This document shows positions 53,283 to 60,885 of a stretch of 64,000 nucleotides of DNA, in pieces. The first letter of the stretch is position 1; each line of letters opens with the position of its first letter. This DNA is from UBA1413 sp964567485 (GTDB lineage: Bacteria > Bacteroidota > Bacteroidia > Bacteroidales > Prolixibacteraceae): the NCBI GenBank assembly GCA_964567485.1, contig CAZMMX010000010.1, positions 1-64,000 on the forward strand, written 5' to 3'. The position numbers and the translations under genes are program-made. The notes beneath the pieces were generated by a model, which was not told the DNA's origin, did not search any database, and saw nothing but the letters and a program-made list of their open reading frames with translations.

Positions 53283-53990
53283 ATGAACGGGATTCCACAG
53301 TACCGCAGGTTATATGAGATCCTCAGGAGGCATATTCTGGAGGGAGAATACAGTGAAGGGAGTTTGCTTCCTTCGGAGCATGCTTTGTGTGCCACGCACG
53401 GCATTACCCGTCCCACCGTCAGACAGGCCCTGGAGGAGCTGGTGAAGGAGGGGCTGATCGTGAAAAAGCAGGGTAAGGGGAGTATTGTGCGTAAGCCATT
53501 GCGGAACATAGGGATTCTTTCGGTGGCAGGGACCACCACGGCAGTGGGGAAGTCGTTTCTGAAGACCCTCATTTTGCAAAAGCCGGTAGTCAGACCATGG
53601 CCTGAGGAGTTTCCGTATGAATTGGCGGATATAGACCGGGAATCGGGATGCATTTATATGGAAAGGTTGCGGTATGTCGATGGTATTCCCCTGTTTTATG
53701 ATATCAACCATCTTCCCGACAGGGGGTTACCGCGGATGACGCGGCGCTCTTTTGAGAACCGTTCGCTTTTTGAGATTCTCCGTCTCCATTACGGCATTGA
53801 AATCAGGGGAGGGGAACAGAAGCTCAGGGCTATCCTTCCCGATGACGCCATCATGGGACTGCTGGAGATGAAACCGGGGCAGCCGGTGCTTTACATGGAG
53901 AGAAAACTGATCACCAACCGCGAAGGATATCATATTTATTCCACCATCTGGTTCAATTCCGAAAAACACGCGATATCGGGAATCTTCTGA
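53283..53990 (+). CDS. GntR-family (HutC/UTRA) transcriptional regulator
   Basis: The 235-aa protein has an N-terminal winged helix (residues about 1-65, QYRRLYEILRRHILEGEY, LLPSEHALC, TRPTVRQALEELVKEGLI) and a C-terminal UTRA ligand-binding domain (about 80-230). The start is the ATG at 53283. The frame extends 13 codons upstream only to a TTG (53244), which lies upstream of the -7 box and cannot be used from that promoter. It is divergent from the E2-E1 operon, so its ligand is probably the 2-oxoacid or a precursor. The predicted mRNA would begin at or within a few bases of the ATG. Confidence 0.88.
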   Translation: MNGIPQYRRLYEILRRHILEGEYSEGSLLPSEHALCATHGITRPTVRQALEELVKEGLIVKKQGKGSIVRKPLRNIGILSVAGTTTAVGKSFLKTLILQKPVVRPWPEEFPYELADIDRESGCIYMERLRYVDGIPLFYDINHLPDRGLPRMTRRSFENRSLFEILRLHYGIEIRGGEQKLRAILPDDAIMGLLEMKPGQPVLYMERKLITNREGYHIYSTIWFNSEKHAISGIF

Positions 53991-54189
53991 CCGTCGTCTT
54001 CTTTCCAGCTAAAGGAAGCGCCAGCCTCAGGCATGACTACCGGTCAGTCTCTGTAGTCAGCCCATTTGTTAAAAAATCACCACATTAGCTTTTAATTTAA
54101 AGGGAAGGGTTCCTTTTTTGCGAAAATCTTTCTATTTATGCCCGTGAATAAGTTGGAGGGCTGAGAGGCCTGTATTAAAGATCAAGCAG

Positions 54190-55512
54190 ATGAAAGTTTA
54201 CAAGTTTGGTGGCACTTCTGTGGGATCGCCCGCAAATATGAGGATGGTCATGAAGCTCATCACCGACGGGGAGCCCAAGCTGGTGGTTCTGTCCGCGATG
54301 TCAGGGACCACCAACAGCCTGGTAGAGATATCCTCCCATTTATACCAGCAGCATCCACATAAGGCGCTGGAGGTTATCACCTTGCTGGAGAAGAAATATG
54401 CCGCGGTGGTCGGGGAGTTGTATGCCACCCCGGGGTACCGTGAAAAGGGGCATGCTGTTTTGGAGGCGATATTCAAGACGTTGCGCCATTTCCTGTACAA
54501 GCCCTTTGGCCAGAAAGAGGAGAAGATAATCATCGCCCAGGGGGAGCTGATCTCCACGCAGCTCTTTACCCTGCTCATGGAGGAGGGGGGGCATAGGGTT
54601 TTCCTTTTGCCTGCCCTTGATTTCATGCGTATCGATGAGGAGAGGGCTGCCGACTTGGCTGGCATCAGGACCCTGTTGCTGGAGCTGATTGACAATTCTC
54701 CGAAGGTGGATTATTACATTACCCAGGGGTTTATATGTCGCAATCCCCATGGGGAAATCGACAACCTTGAACGGGGGGGAAGTGATTACACTGCCTCGTT
54801 GGTGGGAGCCGCCGTGAGTGCCGAAGAAATTCAGATATGGACCGATATTGATGGTTTTCAGAACAACGATCCGCGATTTGTGAGCAACACCCGGAAGATT
54901 GATCAGTTGTCGTTCAATGAGGCGGCTGAGCTGGCCTATTTTGGGGCCAAGATTCTGCACCCGCAGACGATTTTTCCGGCGCGGGTACAGAATATCCCTG
55001 TGCGGCTGAAGAACACCATGAATCCTGCCGACGGGGGAACGCTGATCACCACCCGCTCCGATGGAAGCGGCATCAAGGCCGTGGCAGCCAAGGACGGCAT
55101 CACCGCCATTAAGGTAAGGTCGGGAAGGATGCTGATGGCCTATGGTTTCCTGAAGGGTATTTTTGAAGTTTTTGAGCGCTACAAAACCCCCATTGACATG
55201 ATCTCCACTTCCGAGGTGGCTGTCTCCCTGACCATCGACAACACCCGTCACCTGGAACAGATCCATCAGGAACTGGTGGTTTTCGGGGAGGTGGAAGTCG
55301 ACCGTGACATGAGTATCATCTGTATTGTGGGGGACATCATCCGCGAGGAAACCGGCTTCGCCTCCCGGGTTTTCAACGCCCTTGACGGGATTCCGATCCG
55401 TATGATTTCTTATGGGGGAAGCCGTTACAACATCTCGGTGCTGGTTCCCACCTTACATAAAACTTCAACGCTTCAAACGCTCAGCGACAAGCTGCTGAAC
55501 TTACCTGTTTAA
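54190..55512 (+). CDS. lysC: Aspartate kinase
   Basis: The 440-aa enzyme phosphorylates aspartate, the first step to lysine, threonine and methionine. It starts MKVYKFGGTSVGSPANMRMV. It contains FICRNPHGEIDNLERGGSDY, IQIWTDIDGFQNNDPRF and FGAKILHPQTIFPA. Two ACT domains follow from about residue 300 (DGITAIKVRS, ISTSEVAVSLTIDNT). It is monofunctional, with no homoserine dehydrogenase. The 199-nt gap upstream has a possible hairpin with a T run near 54098-54119, possibly the end of the gntR transcript. Allosteric inhibition through the ACT domains is expected from the family. Confidence 0.95.
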   Translation: MKVYKFGGTSVGSPANMRMVMKLITDGEPKLVVLSAMSGTTNSLVEISSHLYQQHPHKALEVITLLEKKYAAVVGELYATPGYREKGHAVLEAIFKTLRHFLYKPFGQKEEKIIIAQGELISTQLFTLLMEEGGHRVFLLPALDFMRIDEERAADLAGIRTLLLELIDNSPKVDYYITQGFICRNPHGEIDNLERGGSDYTASLVGAAVSAEEIQIWTDIDGFQNNDPRFVSNTRKIDQLSFNEAAELAYFGAKILHPQTIFPARVQNIPVRLKNTMNPADGGTLITTRSDGSGIKAVAAKDGITAIKVRSGRMLMAYGFLKGIFEVFERYKTPIDMISTSEVAVSLTIDNTRHLEQIHQELVVFGEVEVDRDMSIICIVGDIIREETGFASRVFNALDGIPIRMISYGGSRYNISVLVPTLHKTSTLQTLSDKLLNLPV

Positions 55513-55718
55513 AGGGATGTTACTGGAAGGTGGGGTCACTGTGGACCAAATACCACCATAATGTCACCAAGGCTTCGGTGAACTGTGCGACCACCATGCT
55601 CCCAGGGTACGGTCACTGTGGTACCGATACAGCCACCATGTCACCCTATTGTGGCTGCTTTCCGGCAGTCCGCCGGCTTCATCATGACGTGACCCGCGCC
55701 GGTCCCCAGTGTGGAGGC
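55513..55718. repeat. Gene-free stretch with degenerate direct repeats
   Basis: The segment ggtcactgtgg occurs at about 55542 and again at about 55621, each followed about 15-25 nt later by ccacca(taa)tgtcacc. A third weak copy ends cccagtgtgg near 55710. Many small ggtcac/gtcacc pairings could fold. The open frame through it (55530-55778) has no recognisable features and runs into the opposite gene. No function is evident. Confidence 0.45.
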
Positions 55719-56402
55719 TTACAGGGCCATGGTCACCCCGATTCTGATGCCATTATCCCAGATCTGGTTATGATGTGAAAAGTCCATAAGGGGCAGGAGG
55801 GAGTGTGCTCTGACATAGGGGTTTACGAAGAGGGAAAGGCCTGAGCGGAAATCATATTTCAGGCCTGCGCCGGCACTGAGGCCGAAGCCGGTCTGGCTGT
55901 CGATGGGTGAGTTTATGCTGGCATCGAGGTCCAGCATGACCCCGCCACTGACGAAGAAGTATTTCAGGAATCCGGCCTTCAGGGTGAAGGGAAGGGTGAT
56001 CAGGGCTGCCTTTTCCTCCCGGGAGTTTACACTGAATTCCGGGGAAAGGTTGGGAACCACTTCGATGCGGTGGTGTGAATATTCCACGCCGCTCTCCCAT
56101 TCGAGCCAGCGGTTGATGCCCTGGCTGAAAACCACTCCGGCCGCCCAAAATCCCTTTCCTATATAACTGGGAGCTCCCTCCAGGTTAGTGAAAGTGAGCA
56201 CATCGTTTTCTCCCACGCCGGTGAAGGTAATTCCGATTTTTCTTATAGGACTCTTTTCTCCTTTTGTTACGGCGGCCGCCGGGTTTCCGCAAGCCAGCAC
56301 CAGCATCACCAGGAGCACCCAGCCTGCCAGGCCCTGCAACCGTCCGCATGGTGGGGTGCCGCTCAGGCGGGTGCTGGATCCCTGTTTCTCAGAATAAATC
56401 AT
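55719..56402 (-). CDS. Predicted outer-membrane beta-barrel protein
   Basis: The 227-aa product has a hydrophobic secretion signal (about 25-45, LAGWVLLVMLVLACGNPAAA) and a C-terminal region of alternating strands (FWAAGVVFSQGINRWLEWES, FGLSAGAGLKYDFRSGLSL) like small eight-stranded OmpA/PorT-type barrels. The Cys in the signal region could be a lipoprotein site, but the Ala-rich follow-up favours signal peptidase I. The ATG overlaps the stop of the LVIVD gene (ATGA). It is the last gene of a three-gene operon. No specific function is recognised. Confidence 0.65.
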   Translation of the reverse strand: MIYSEKQGSSTRLSGTPPCGRLQGLAGWVLLVMLVLACGNPAAAVTKGEKSPIRKIGITFTGVGENDVLTFTNLEGAPSYIGKGFWAAGVVFSQGINRWLEWESGVEYSHHRIEVVPNLSPEFSVNSREEKAALITLPFTLKAGFLKYFFVSGGVMLDLDASINSPIDSQTGFGLSAGAGLKYDFRSGLSLFVNPYVRAHSLLPLMDFSHHNQIWDNGIRIGVTMAL

Positions 56403-57706
56403 TTTTTCACCGGGATTAAGCTGAGTTGTTTGATATCCTGCAGGTTGCTGTAGTCATAGAGGAAAAACCCATCGTCACCGATCATGAAGAGGTAGTCATT
56501 AAGGGGGATGACGTCGTACGTCCTGATTCCCGGGAAGGTGGCAATCTGGTTACCGGTGATCTGAAATTTGTCGTTGATGTTGAATACTTTCAGTCCGGCA
56601 TCGCCGTCACAGAGAAAGAGGACATCCCCGTCAATGCCCAGTCCGTGGGGGCTGTGCATGGGGTAGGACATCAAAAGGCTGATGCTTTTGTAGTCGGCCG
56701 AGAGTTTGATGACGTCGAGGCGGTTGATGCTGACGTCGCGGTTGCCGCAGGTGACGCCGCTGCGGAGGGTGACATAGGCGTATCCGTCGGCGATGACCAC
56801 CGGATCACAACTGGTGGCATGGGTGAAACTGGTGACGTATTTGGGCACGGTGGGCACTGCCAGGTCAAAGATGAGCATGCCGGTGGTGGTGCCGAAGAAC
56901 ATGTGGTCCCCGTAAATGAACATGGTTTCCACCTGCCATCCGACATTTTGTTTGCCTATGGAGGATGGGGCAGCCGGGGCTTTTACGTCGAAGAAGTAAA
57001 GGTTGCTGTTGTCAACGGTATAGAGGTAATCGCCGTAGAGGCCAAAGCGGGCCATGGAACCCCCGACGCCAAAGGTGGTGCCGGTGGAACCTCCCACCCC
57101 CCCGGGGGAACTGTTCAAACCGGCATAATAGGAACCGTCGAGTTTTTCGGCATATCCATACCATACCGGATAGACAGGATAATACTGGTATTCCATTTCC
57201 TGGCGTACCTTTTTGACTTCCCAGCCGGTGACCACTCCCTTTTCCTTGTCCACCCGGGCCAGGCGGTAATCATTGTCAGGCGGGGGAACCGTATAGGGAA
57301 AGACCTCCTGAAGCCGTTTCACCTCTTTGATATTGGCCAGGTCAGACACGTCGAGGGCCACCAGGTCCACATAGCTGTCGGCATACAGGATATTTTCCTT
57401 TACGGCAATGTCGACGCAACCCGGGACTTCCACGAAAGCCTTTTTCTGAGGTGATGCGGGGTTGGAAACATCGATGACGTGGAATCCTTTGAGTTCTTCC
57501 ACCACAAAGATGTGGTTGTCCTTGAAGTAGATCTTTCCCGGGTTTTCGAGGTCGCGGGGGGTAGTCGTCTTCACGGCAGCCCGGAACTCTTCGTAGCTCA
57601 TGTAGAGGGGGGCATTGGCGGTGAACACCTCGGTGAACTGGTCCCTGCAGGAGGTCACGGCCAGGGTGAGGATGAAAAGGGTGAATATGCTGAATTTTGT
57701 TTTCAT
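56399..57706 (-). CDS. LVIVD-repeat lipoprotein
   Basis: The 435-aa protein has a lipoprotein signal (LTLAVTSC, Cys20). It then shows repeats of the LVIVD type, such as FHVIDVSNPASPQKKAFVEV, LVALDVSDLANIKEVKRL, LYFFDVKAPAAPSSIGKQN and LIFDLAVPTVPKYVTSF, which fold as a beta-propeller. Such proteins are surface-exposed in Bacteroidetes; their ligands are unknown. A Gly-rich insert (SSPGGVGGSTGTTFGVGGSM) sits near the middle. It lies 7 nt after the upstream barrel gene and overlaps the downstream one by four bases. Confidence 0.85.
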   Translation of the reverse strand: MKTKFSIFTLFILTLAVTSCRDQFTEVFTANAPLYMSYEEFRAAVKTTTPRDLENPGKIYFKDNHIFVVEELKGFHVIDVSNPASPQKKAFVEVPGCVDIAVKENILYADSYVDLVALDVSDLANIKEVKRLQEVFPYTVPPPDNDYRLARVDKEKGVVTGWEVKKVRQEMEYQYYPVYPVWYGYAEKLDGSYYAGLNSSPGGVGGSTGTTFGVGGSMARFGLYGDYLYTVDNSNLYFFDVKAPAAPSSIGKQNVGWQVETMFIYGDHMFFGTTTGMLIFDLAVPTVPKYVTSFTHATSCDPVVIADGYAYVTLRSGVTCGNRDVSINRLDVIKLSADYKSISLLMSYPMHSPHGLGIDGDVLFLCDGDAGLKVFNINDKFQITGNQIATFPGIRTYDVIPLNDYLFMIGDDGFFLYDYSNLQDIKQLSLIPVKK

Positions 57707-57713
57707 GGCGGAA

Positions 57714-58553
57714 TTAGTTAAAGATGAAACCCAGTTTGATGGTCAGTCGGTTGTAGTCGACGTCGATGCGGTCATGGTTATCGGCGGCATAGCGGAGCCG
57801 GTGAAAGCGGTATCCGAAGGAGAGGCTGGTGCCAAAGCCCTGGCCGTTGTTTTTCATGATGCCGAAGGCGGGACTAAAGAGGAATCCGCCGCGGGCTTTC
57901 ATTTCGGTATTGGTGGTGGGTGTTGGGCCGGGCCATATGGAATAGATGTCATAGGGGATGACCCTCTGGTAGAGGATACGGGAGGATTCCAGGGGCACCT
58001 GGTACCCTCCTTGCACCATGGCGAAGGGGGAGAAGCGGCTGTCGCGTAAACGGTACATCAGGTTAAGGGTCAGGGGCATGTAGGTCTCACTCAGGAATTC
58101 CGCGCCGATGCCTGCTCCGGCCGAGAGATTCTTCCATACCCTACGGTTGAGGGAAGTTCCGAAGACCAACGGTGCCACCTGGTTGTTGTCGTCATTTCCG
58201 GCGAGCACCCCCAATTCGGTCATGTTGAACCAGGGAGAGGGGGTGATGAACATACCGGGCTCCTCGCGGGTTCCGGGGTCATCGGCAAACACCTTCGGAG
58301 GTCTTTTAGTGGTGATTTTCTCCACCTCCCCGGCATCCAGAATACGGGAGCTGGTGCCTGTGGTCACCCTTACCTTTTCCAGGGTAGAGGAGAAGTGGTA
58401 TTTTCCCTTCAGGATGGTGCCGTCCTTCAGGTGGAGGTATCCGCGCTGGTAACGGAGGGGAGAGGTGGTGACCTCATACTGTGCCGATGCTTCCGGAAGC
58501 AGAAGCAGGAGCAGGGCCGACAGCAGTATCGCGCCTGATAAAATTCTCTTCAT
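57714..58553 (-). CDS. Hypothetical envelope protein with beta-barrel-like C-terminus
   Basis: The 279-aa product has a signal peptide (MKRILSGAILLSALLLLLLP, ending ASA). A short domain (about 38-85, GYLHLKDGTILKGKYHFSST) resembles domains that read small beta-sheets. A C-terminal set of strands follows (FGTSLSFGYRFHRLRYAADN, VDYNRLTIKLGFIFN) and ends in an aromatic-Asn terminus, as expected for an outer-membrane barrel. It is the first gene of the operon with the LVIVD lipoprotein. The shared sigma-factor-type motif begins 21 nt upstream. I do not recognise a named family. Confidence 0.6.
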   Translation of the reverse strand: MKRILSGAILLSALLLLLLPEASAQYEVTTSPLRYQRGYLHLKDGTILKGKYHFSSTLEKVRVTTGTSSRILDAGEVEKITTKRPPKVFADDPGTREEPGMFITPSPWFNMTELGVLAGNDDNNQVAPLVFGTSLNRRVWKNLSAGAGIGAEFLSETYMPLTLNLMYRLRDSRFSPFAMVQGGYQVPLESSRILYQRVIPYDIYSIWPGPTPTTNTEMKARGGFLFSPAFGIMKNNGQGFGTSLSFGYRFHRLRYAADNHDRIDVDYNRLTIKLGFIFN

Positions 58554-58573
58554 AGTTTTGGATTTTACATATA

Positions 58574-58600
58574 GATGAAAACCAGCGTAGAAAGGTTGCG
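58574..58600 (-). promoter_or_regulatory. Candidate ECF sigma-factor promoter of the barrel-LVIVD operon
   Basis: On the minus strand the region reads CGCAACCTTT, nine bases, then TTTTCATC. The same two blocks at identical spacing precede the sigma-factor operon (60754-60780). The position 21 nt before the first ATG suits a promoter. Confidence 0.6.
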
Positions 58601-58639
58601 CCAGGTTTTTCTTTTTTTTCGTTTTTTTCCGCCAAAGGA

Positions 58640-60097
58640 TCAGAAGTCCCAGGAGAGGCCGGTATAGAGGGCGGTTTTCCAGGGGCGGAAGTCCACGGTG
58701 CCGCTGTGGTTCATGGATTGCAGGAAGTAGCTGGCCCGGGGTTCTACCGAGAGGGTGAGGTTTTTCCCCAGGGGAACGCCGATGCCGACACCCATGATTC
58801 CGGCGAGGTTCACTGTGGAGATATCGGTAGTATGACCGACATTTTCCCTGCCGGCGCCGCCTTCGGTAAAGACATTGTTGCCGATGACCATATTGGTGCT
58901 TATCCCACCGATGAGTTCCACGGGGATGGCCGCATCAATAAGCCGGTAGCGTGCGGTCAGGGGGATTTCCATGAAGTCAAACACCTGATAAAACTTACCG
59001 GGGGTCAGTATGGAGGTGGTGACCCCGGCATAGGATTCGGGAAGGGCGATAAATTCGGTATTTCTGGGCGTCTTCGAGAAGGCGATCACCCCTGCGGTGC
59101 TGTTCATGGCCATTTGCCCATTGTCGAGGGTCACCGCGGTATTGAAGTATTTCATGGCATCCCCTGAAAGGTTGACATTGTCGTAATAGTCTCCGGAAGC
59201 GAAGAGGGGGCCTGCGTTTTCCGATTCATCGCCGCTGCGGGAGTAATAGATGCCGCTTTCCACTCGCCATCTGGAGGAGGCTTTATAGCTGACGGCGATT
59301 CCTGCGCCCACGGTGGCCTGGGCGTGACTGGCCGAGTTGGTCATATTGCGGGCGTATTCCGGGGTGTGATCAGCAGAATAGGAGGCATAGGCAGGGGTGA
59401 GCAACATCCCCACCGACCATTCCCCTGATCCTTTGCGGAGATCACGGCGTGACGCTCCGGGGCTGCCGGCATCGGCCATGGCGATCCATTCCGGAGAAAC
59501 GCCGGGTTGCAATGTGGGGGCTTTGTGCTTTTCCCTGAACCGGAGGGCAGGAGTGCCGGCATAGAGGGAGGAAATGACCCTCCCGGAAACGGAGGCGAGT
59601 TCCCTGAGGGAGAAACGCTCTGCCGGTGCATCATTTTCCTGCGGTGACGAAGGGGTAATCTCCCCTGAAGGAAAGCCCGGAATATCACGGCCAGCGGGCC
59701 GGTCATCCCCGGAGGCCAACAGTCTCCCGGCAGGCGATGCCTCTGCCGTAAGCGATTGCTGATCTGCAGGCGCGGTGCCCTGTGCGGGAGTGGTAGCAGG
59801 AACCACAGCAGGGGTTTCTCTGGAAGGGGGGGCCGTGACTGCCGTCTCCGAGACGGTTTGACGGGGGGTATCACGGAACTGGTCGTTGAAGAGAAGTCCG
59901 GAAATCATGACTATGAGCAGTACGGCAGCGGCGGCGGCCCACCGGTAGGGGAACAGCCCCGCAGGCTTTTTCTTTTCGTGGAGGGTGGCCTCTACCCGCT
60001 CCCATACCCCGGGGGGAGGTTCGGGGGTGTAGTGTTCCAGCCTGCCCCGGAACAACCCCTCTAACCGATCGTCGTTAATGTCGTTGTTTCTTTTCAT
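58640..60097 (-). CDS. Anti-sigma-like cytoplasmic tail fused to an outer-membrane beta-barrel
   Basis: The 485-aa product has no signal peptide. Residues 1-50 look like a Bacteroidetes anti-sigma tail (DDRLEGLFRGRLEHYTPEPP then GVWERVEATLHEKKKPAG). One membrane helix follows (about 53-70, AAAAAVLLIVMISGLLF), then a Pro/Ala/Thr-rich linker (about 75-190). The C-terminal region (about 210-485) has strands typical of outer-membrane barrels (VGAGIAVSYKASSRWRVESG, IPLTARYRLIDAAI) and ends LYTGLSWDF. The ATG overlaps the sigma gene stop (ATGA). I infer a sensor that spans the envelope and holds the sigma factor. Confidence 0.75.
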   Translation of the reverse strand: MKRNNDINDDRLEGLFRGRLEHYTPEPPPGVWERVEATLHEKKKPAGLFPYRWAAAAAVLLIVMISGLLFNDQFRDTPRQTVSETAVTAPPSRETPAVVPATTPAQGTAPADQQSLTAEASPAGRLLASGDDRPAGRDIPGFPSGEITPSSPQENDAPAERFSLRELASVSGRVISSLYAGTPALRFREKHKAPTLQPGVSPEWIAMADAGSPGASRRDLRKGSGEWSVGMLLTPAYASYSADHTPEYARNMTNSASHAQATVGAGIAVSYKASSRWRVESGIYYSRSGDESENAGPLFASGDYYDNVNLSGDAMKYFNTAVTLDNGQMAMNSTAGVIAFSKTPRNTEFIALPESYAGVTTSILTPGKFYQVFDFMEIPLTARYRLIDAAIPVELIGGISTNMVIGNNVFTEGGAGRENVGHTTDISTVNLAGIMGVGIGVPLGKNLTLSVEPRASYFLQSMNHSGTVDFRPWKTALYTGLSWDF

Positions 60098-60678
60098 ATC
60101 TCTTCCTTCCTGGTGACCAGGAATTCACTGTATTGACTTTGCAGTTTTGTCCTCAGTATTTCCCGGGCACGTGAGAGGTTTGACCGCGATGCCCCTTCGG
60201 TGATTCCCAGTTCCCTGCTGATCTCGGTATGGGAATAGCCTTCCATGACATAGAGGTTGAAGACCATCCGATACCGGGGAGGGAGTTCCTGGATGATCCT
60301 GACAAGATCTTCCATGGGCATATTTCCCAAGGCGGCATCTTCGCTGACCGGGGAATCGAGCCGGCGCTCCTCATCGGTCAGTACCAGCTGTTGTTTCTGC
60401 CGGTACCTGTTGATCGAGATGTTGACCATGATCCTGCGTACCCAACCTTCAAAAGAACCTTCATGTCTGAAATCCTTCAGCTTCGTAAAAACCGTCACAA
60501 AACCGTCATGCAGGTTGTCTTCTGCCTCTTCCTTATCTTTGGCATATCTGAGGCATACCCCGTACATCTGCGGCGCCAACTGACGGTACAGCTTTTCAGG
60601 AGCCCGGTGATCCCCTGATTTACAAGCTTCAATTATTTCCCTGAAGTCGTCCAAAACAGCTTCCGATTTACCATTCAA
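60094..60678 (-). CDS. ECF-type RNA polymerase sigma factor
   Basis: The 194-aa protein has region 2 (about 30-100, YRQLAPQMYGVCLRYAKDKE, HDGFVTVFTKLKDFRHEGS, WVRRIMVNISINRYRQKQQ) and region 4 (about 130-185, RIIQELPPRYRMVFNLYVME then HTEISRELGITEGASRSNLS). It is a soluble group IV sigma factor. It is coupled by a four-base overlap to the anti-sigma/barrel fusion gene. The motif CGCAACCTTT with TTTTAATC lies 76-102 nt upstream and suggests autoregulation. Confidence 0.95.
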   Translation of the reverse strand: MNGKSEAVLDDFREIIEACKSGDHRAPEKLYRQLAPQMYGVCLRYAKDKEEAEDNLHDGFVTVFTKLKDFRHEGSFEGWVRRIMVNISINRYRQKQQLVLTDEERRLDSPVSEDAALGNMPMEDLVRIIQELPPRYRMVFNLYVMEGYSHTEISRELGITEGASRSNLSRAREILRTKLQSQYSEFLVTRKEEI

Positions 60679-60753
60679 AAGTAAAGATAATTACCGGCGA
60701 TTATTCTTTACTGACCACTCCAGGTCAAATTACAGGCCGATCATTACACCAAT

Positions 60754-60780
60754 GATTAAAAAGGGGGTCTAAAGGTTGCG
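60754..60780 (-). promoter_or_regulatory. Candidate ECF promoter of the sigma-factor operon
   Basis: The minus strand reads CGCAACCTTT, nine bases, then TTTTAATC, matching the motif at 58574-58600 in both blocks (17 of 18 bases) with the same spacing. Confidence 0.6.
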
Positions 60781-60799
60781 TCGAAAAAAAAAGTTTTTA

Positions 60800-60825
60800 C
60801 GCAACACTTTTCCCAGAATACCGTC
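60800..60825 (+). promoter_or_regulatory. Variant ECF-type promoter facing the serpin gene
   Basis: CGCAAC (60800-60805) and CGTC (60822-60825) lie 16 bases apart on the plus strand, close to the spacing in the two minus-strand copies (17 bases to CATC/AATC). It is divergent from the sigma-factor promoter, and together the two -35-like blocks form the inverted repeat gttgcgt / acgcaac at 60775-60805. Weaker match, so tentative. Confidence 0.4.
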
Positions 60826-60885
60826 TAAGCATATATAAAGGGGAGTGAGCTTTGAAATGAAGCAATGTAACCATATTTAAAAGCC

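Noticed and set aside
54152..54172. ggctgaga segment before the aspartate kinase gene, resembling part of a TPP riboswitch
   Set aside because: The other conserved TPP elements are missing and no thiamine gene follows; nor do I see a lysine riboswitch.
56426..57454. 342-aa open frame opposite the LVIVD lipoprotein
   Set aside because: It is antisense to a gene with a clear lipoprotein signal and repeats; its Val/Asp/Gly-rich composition is a shadow of the repeats.
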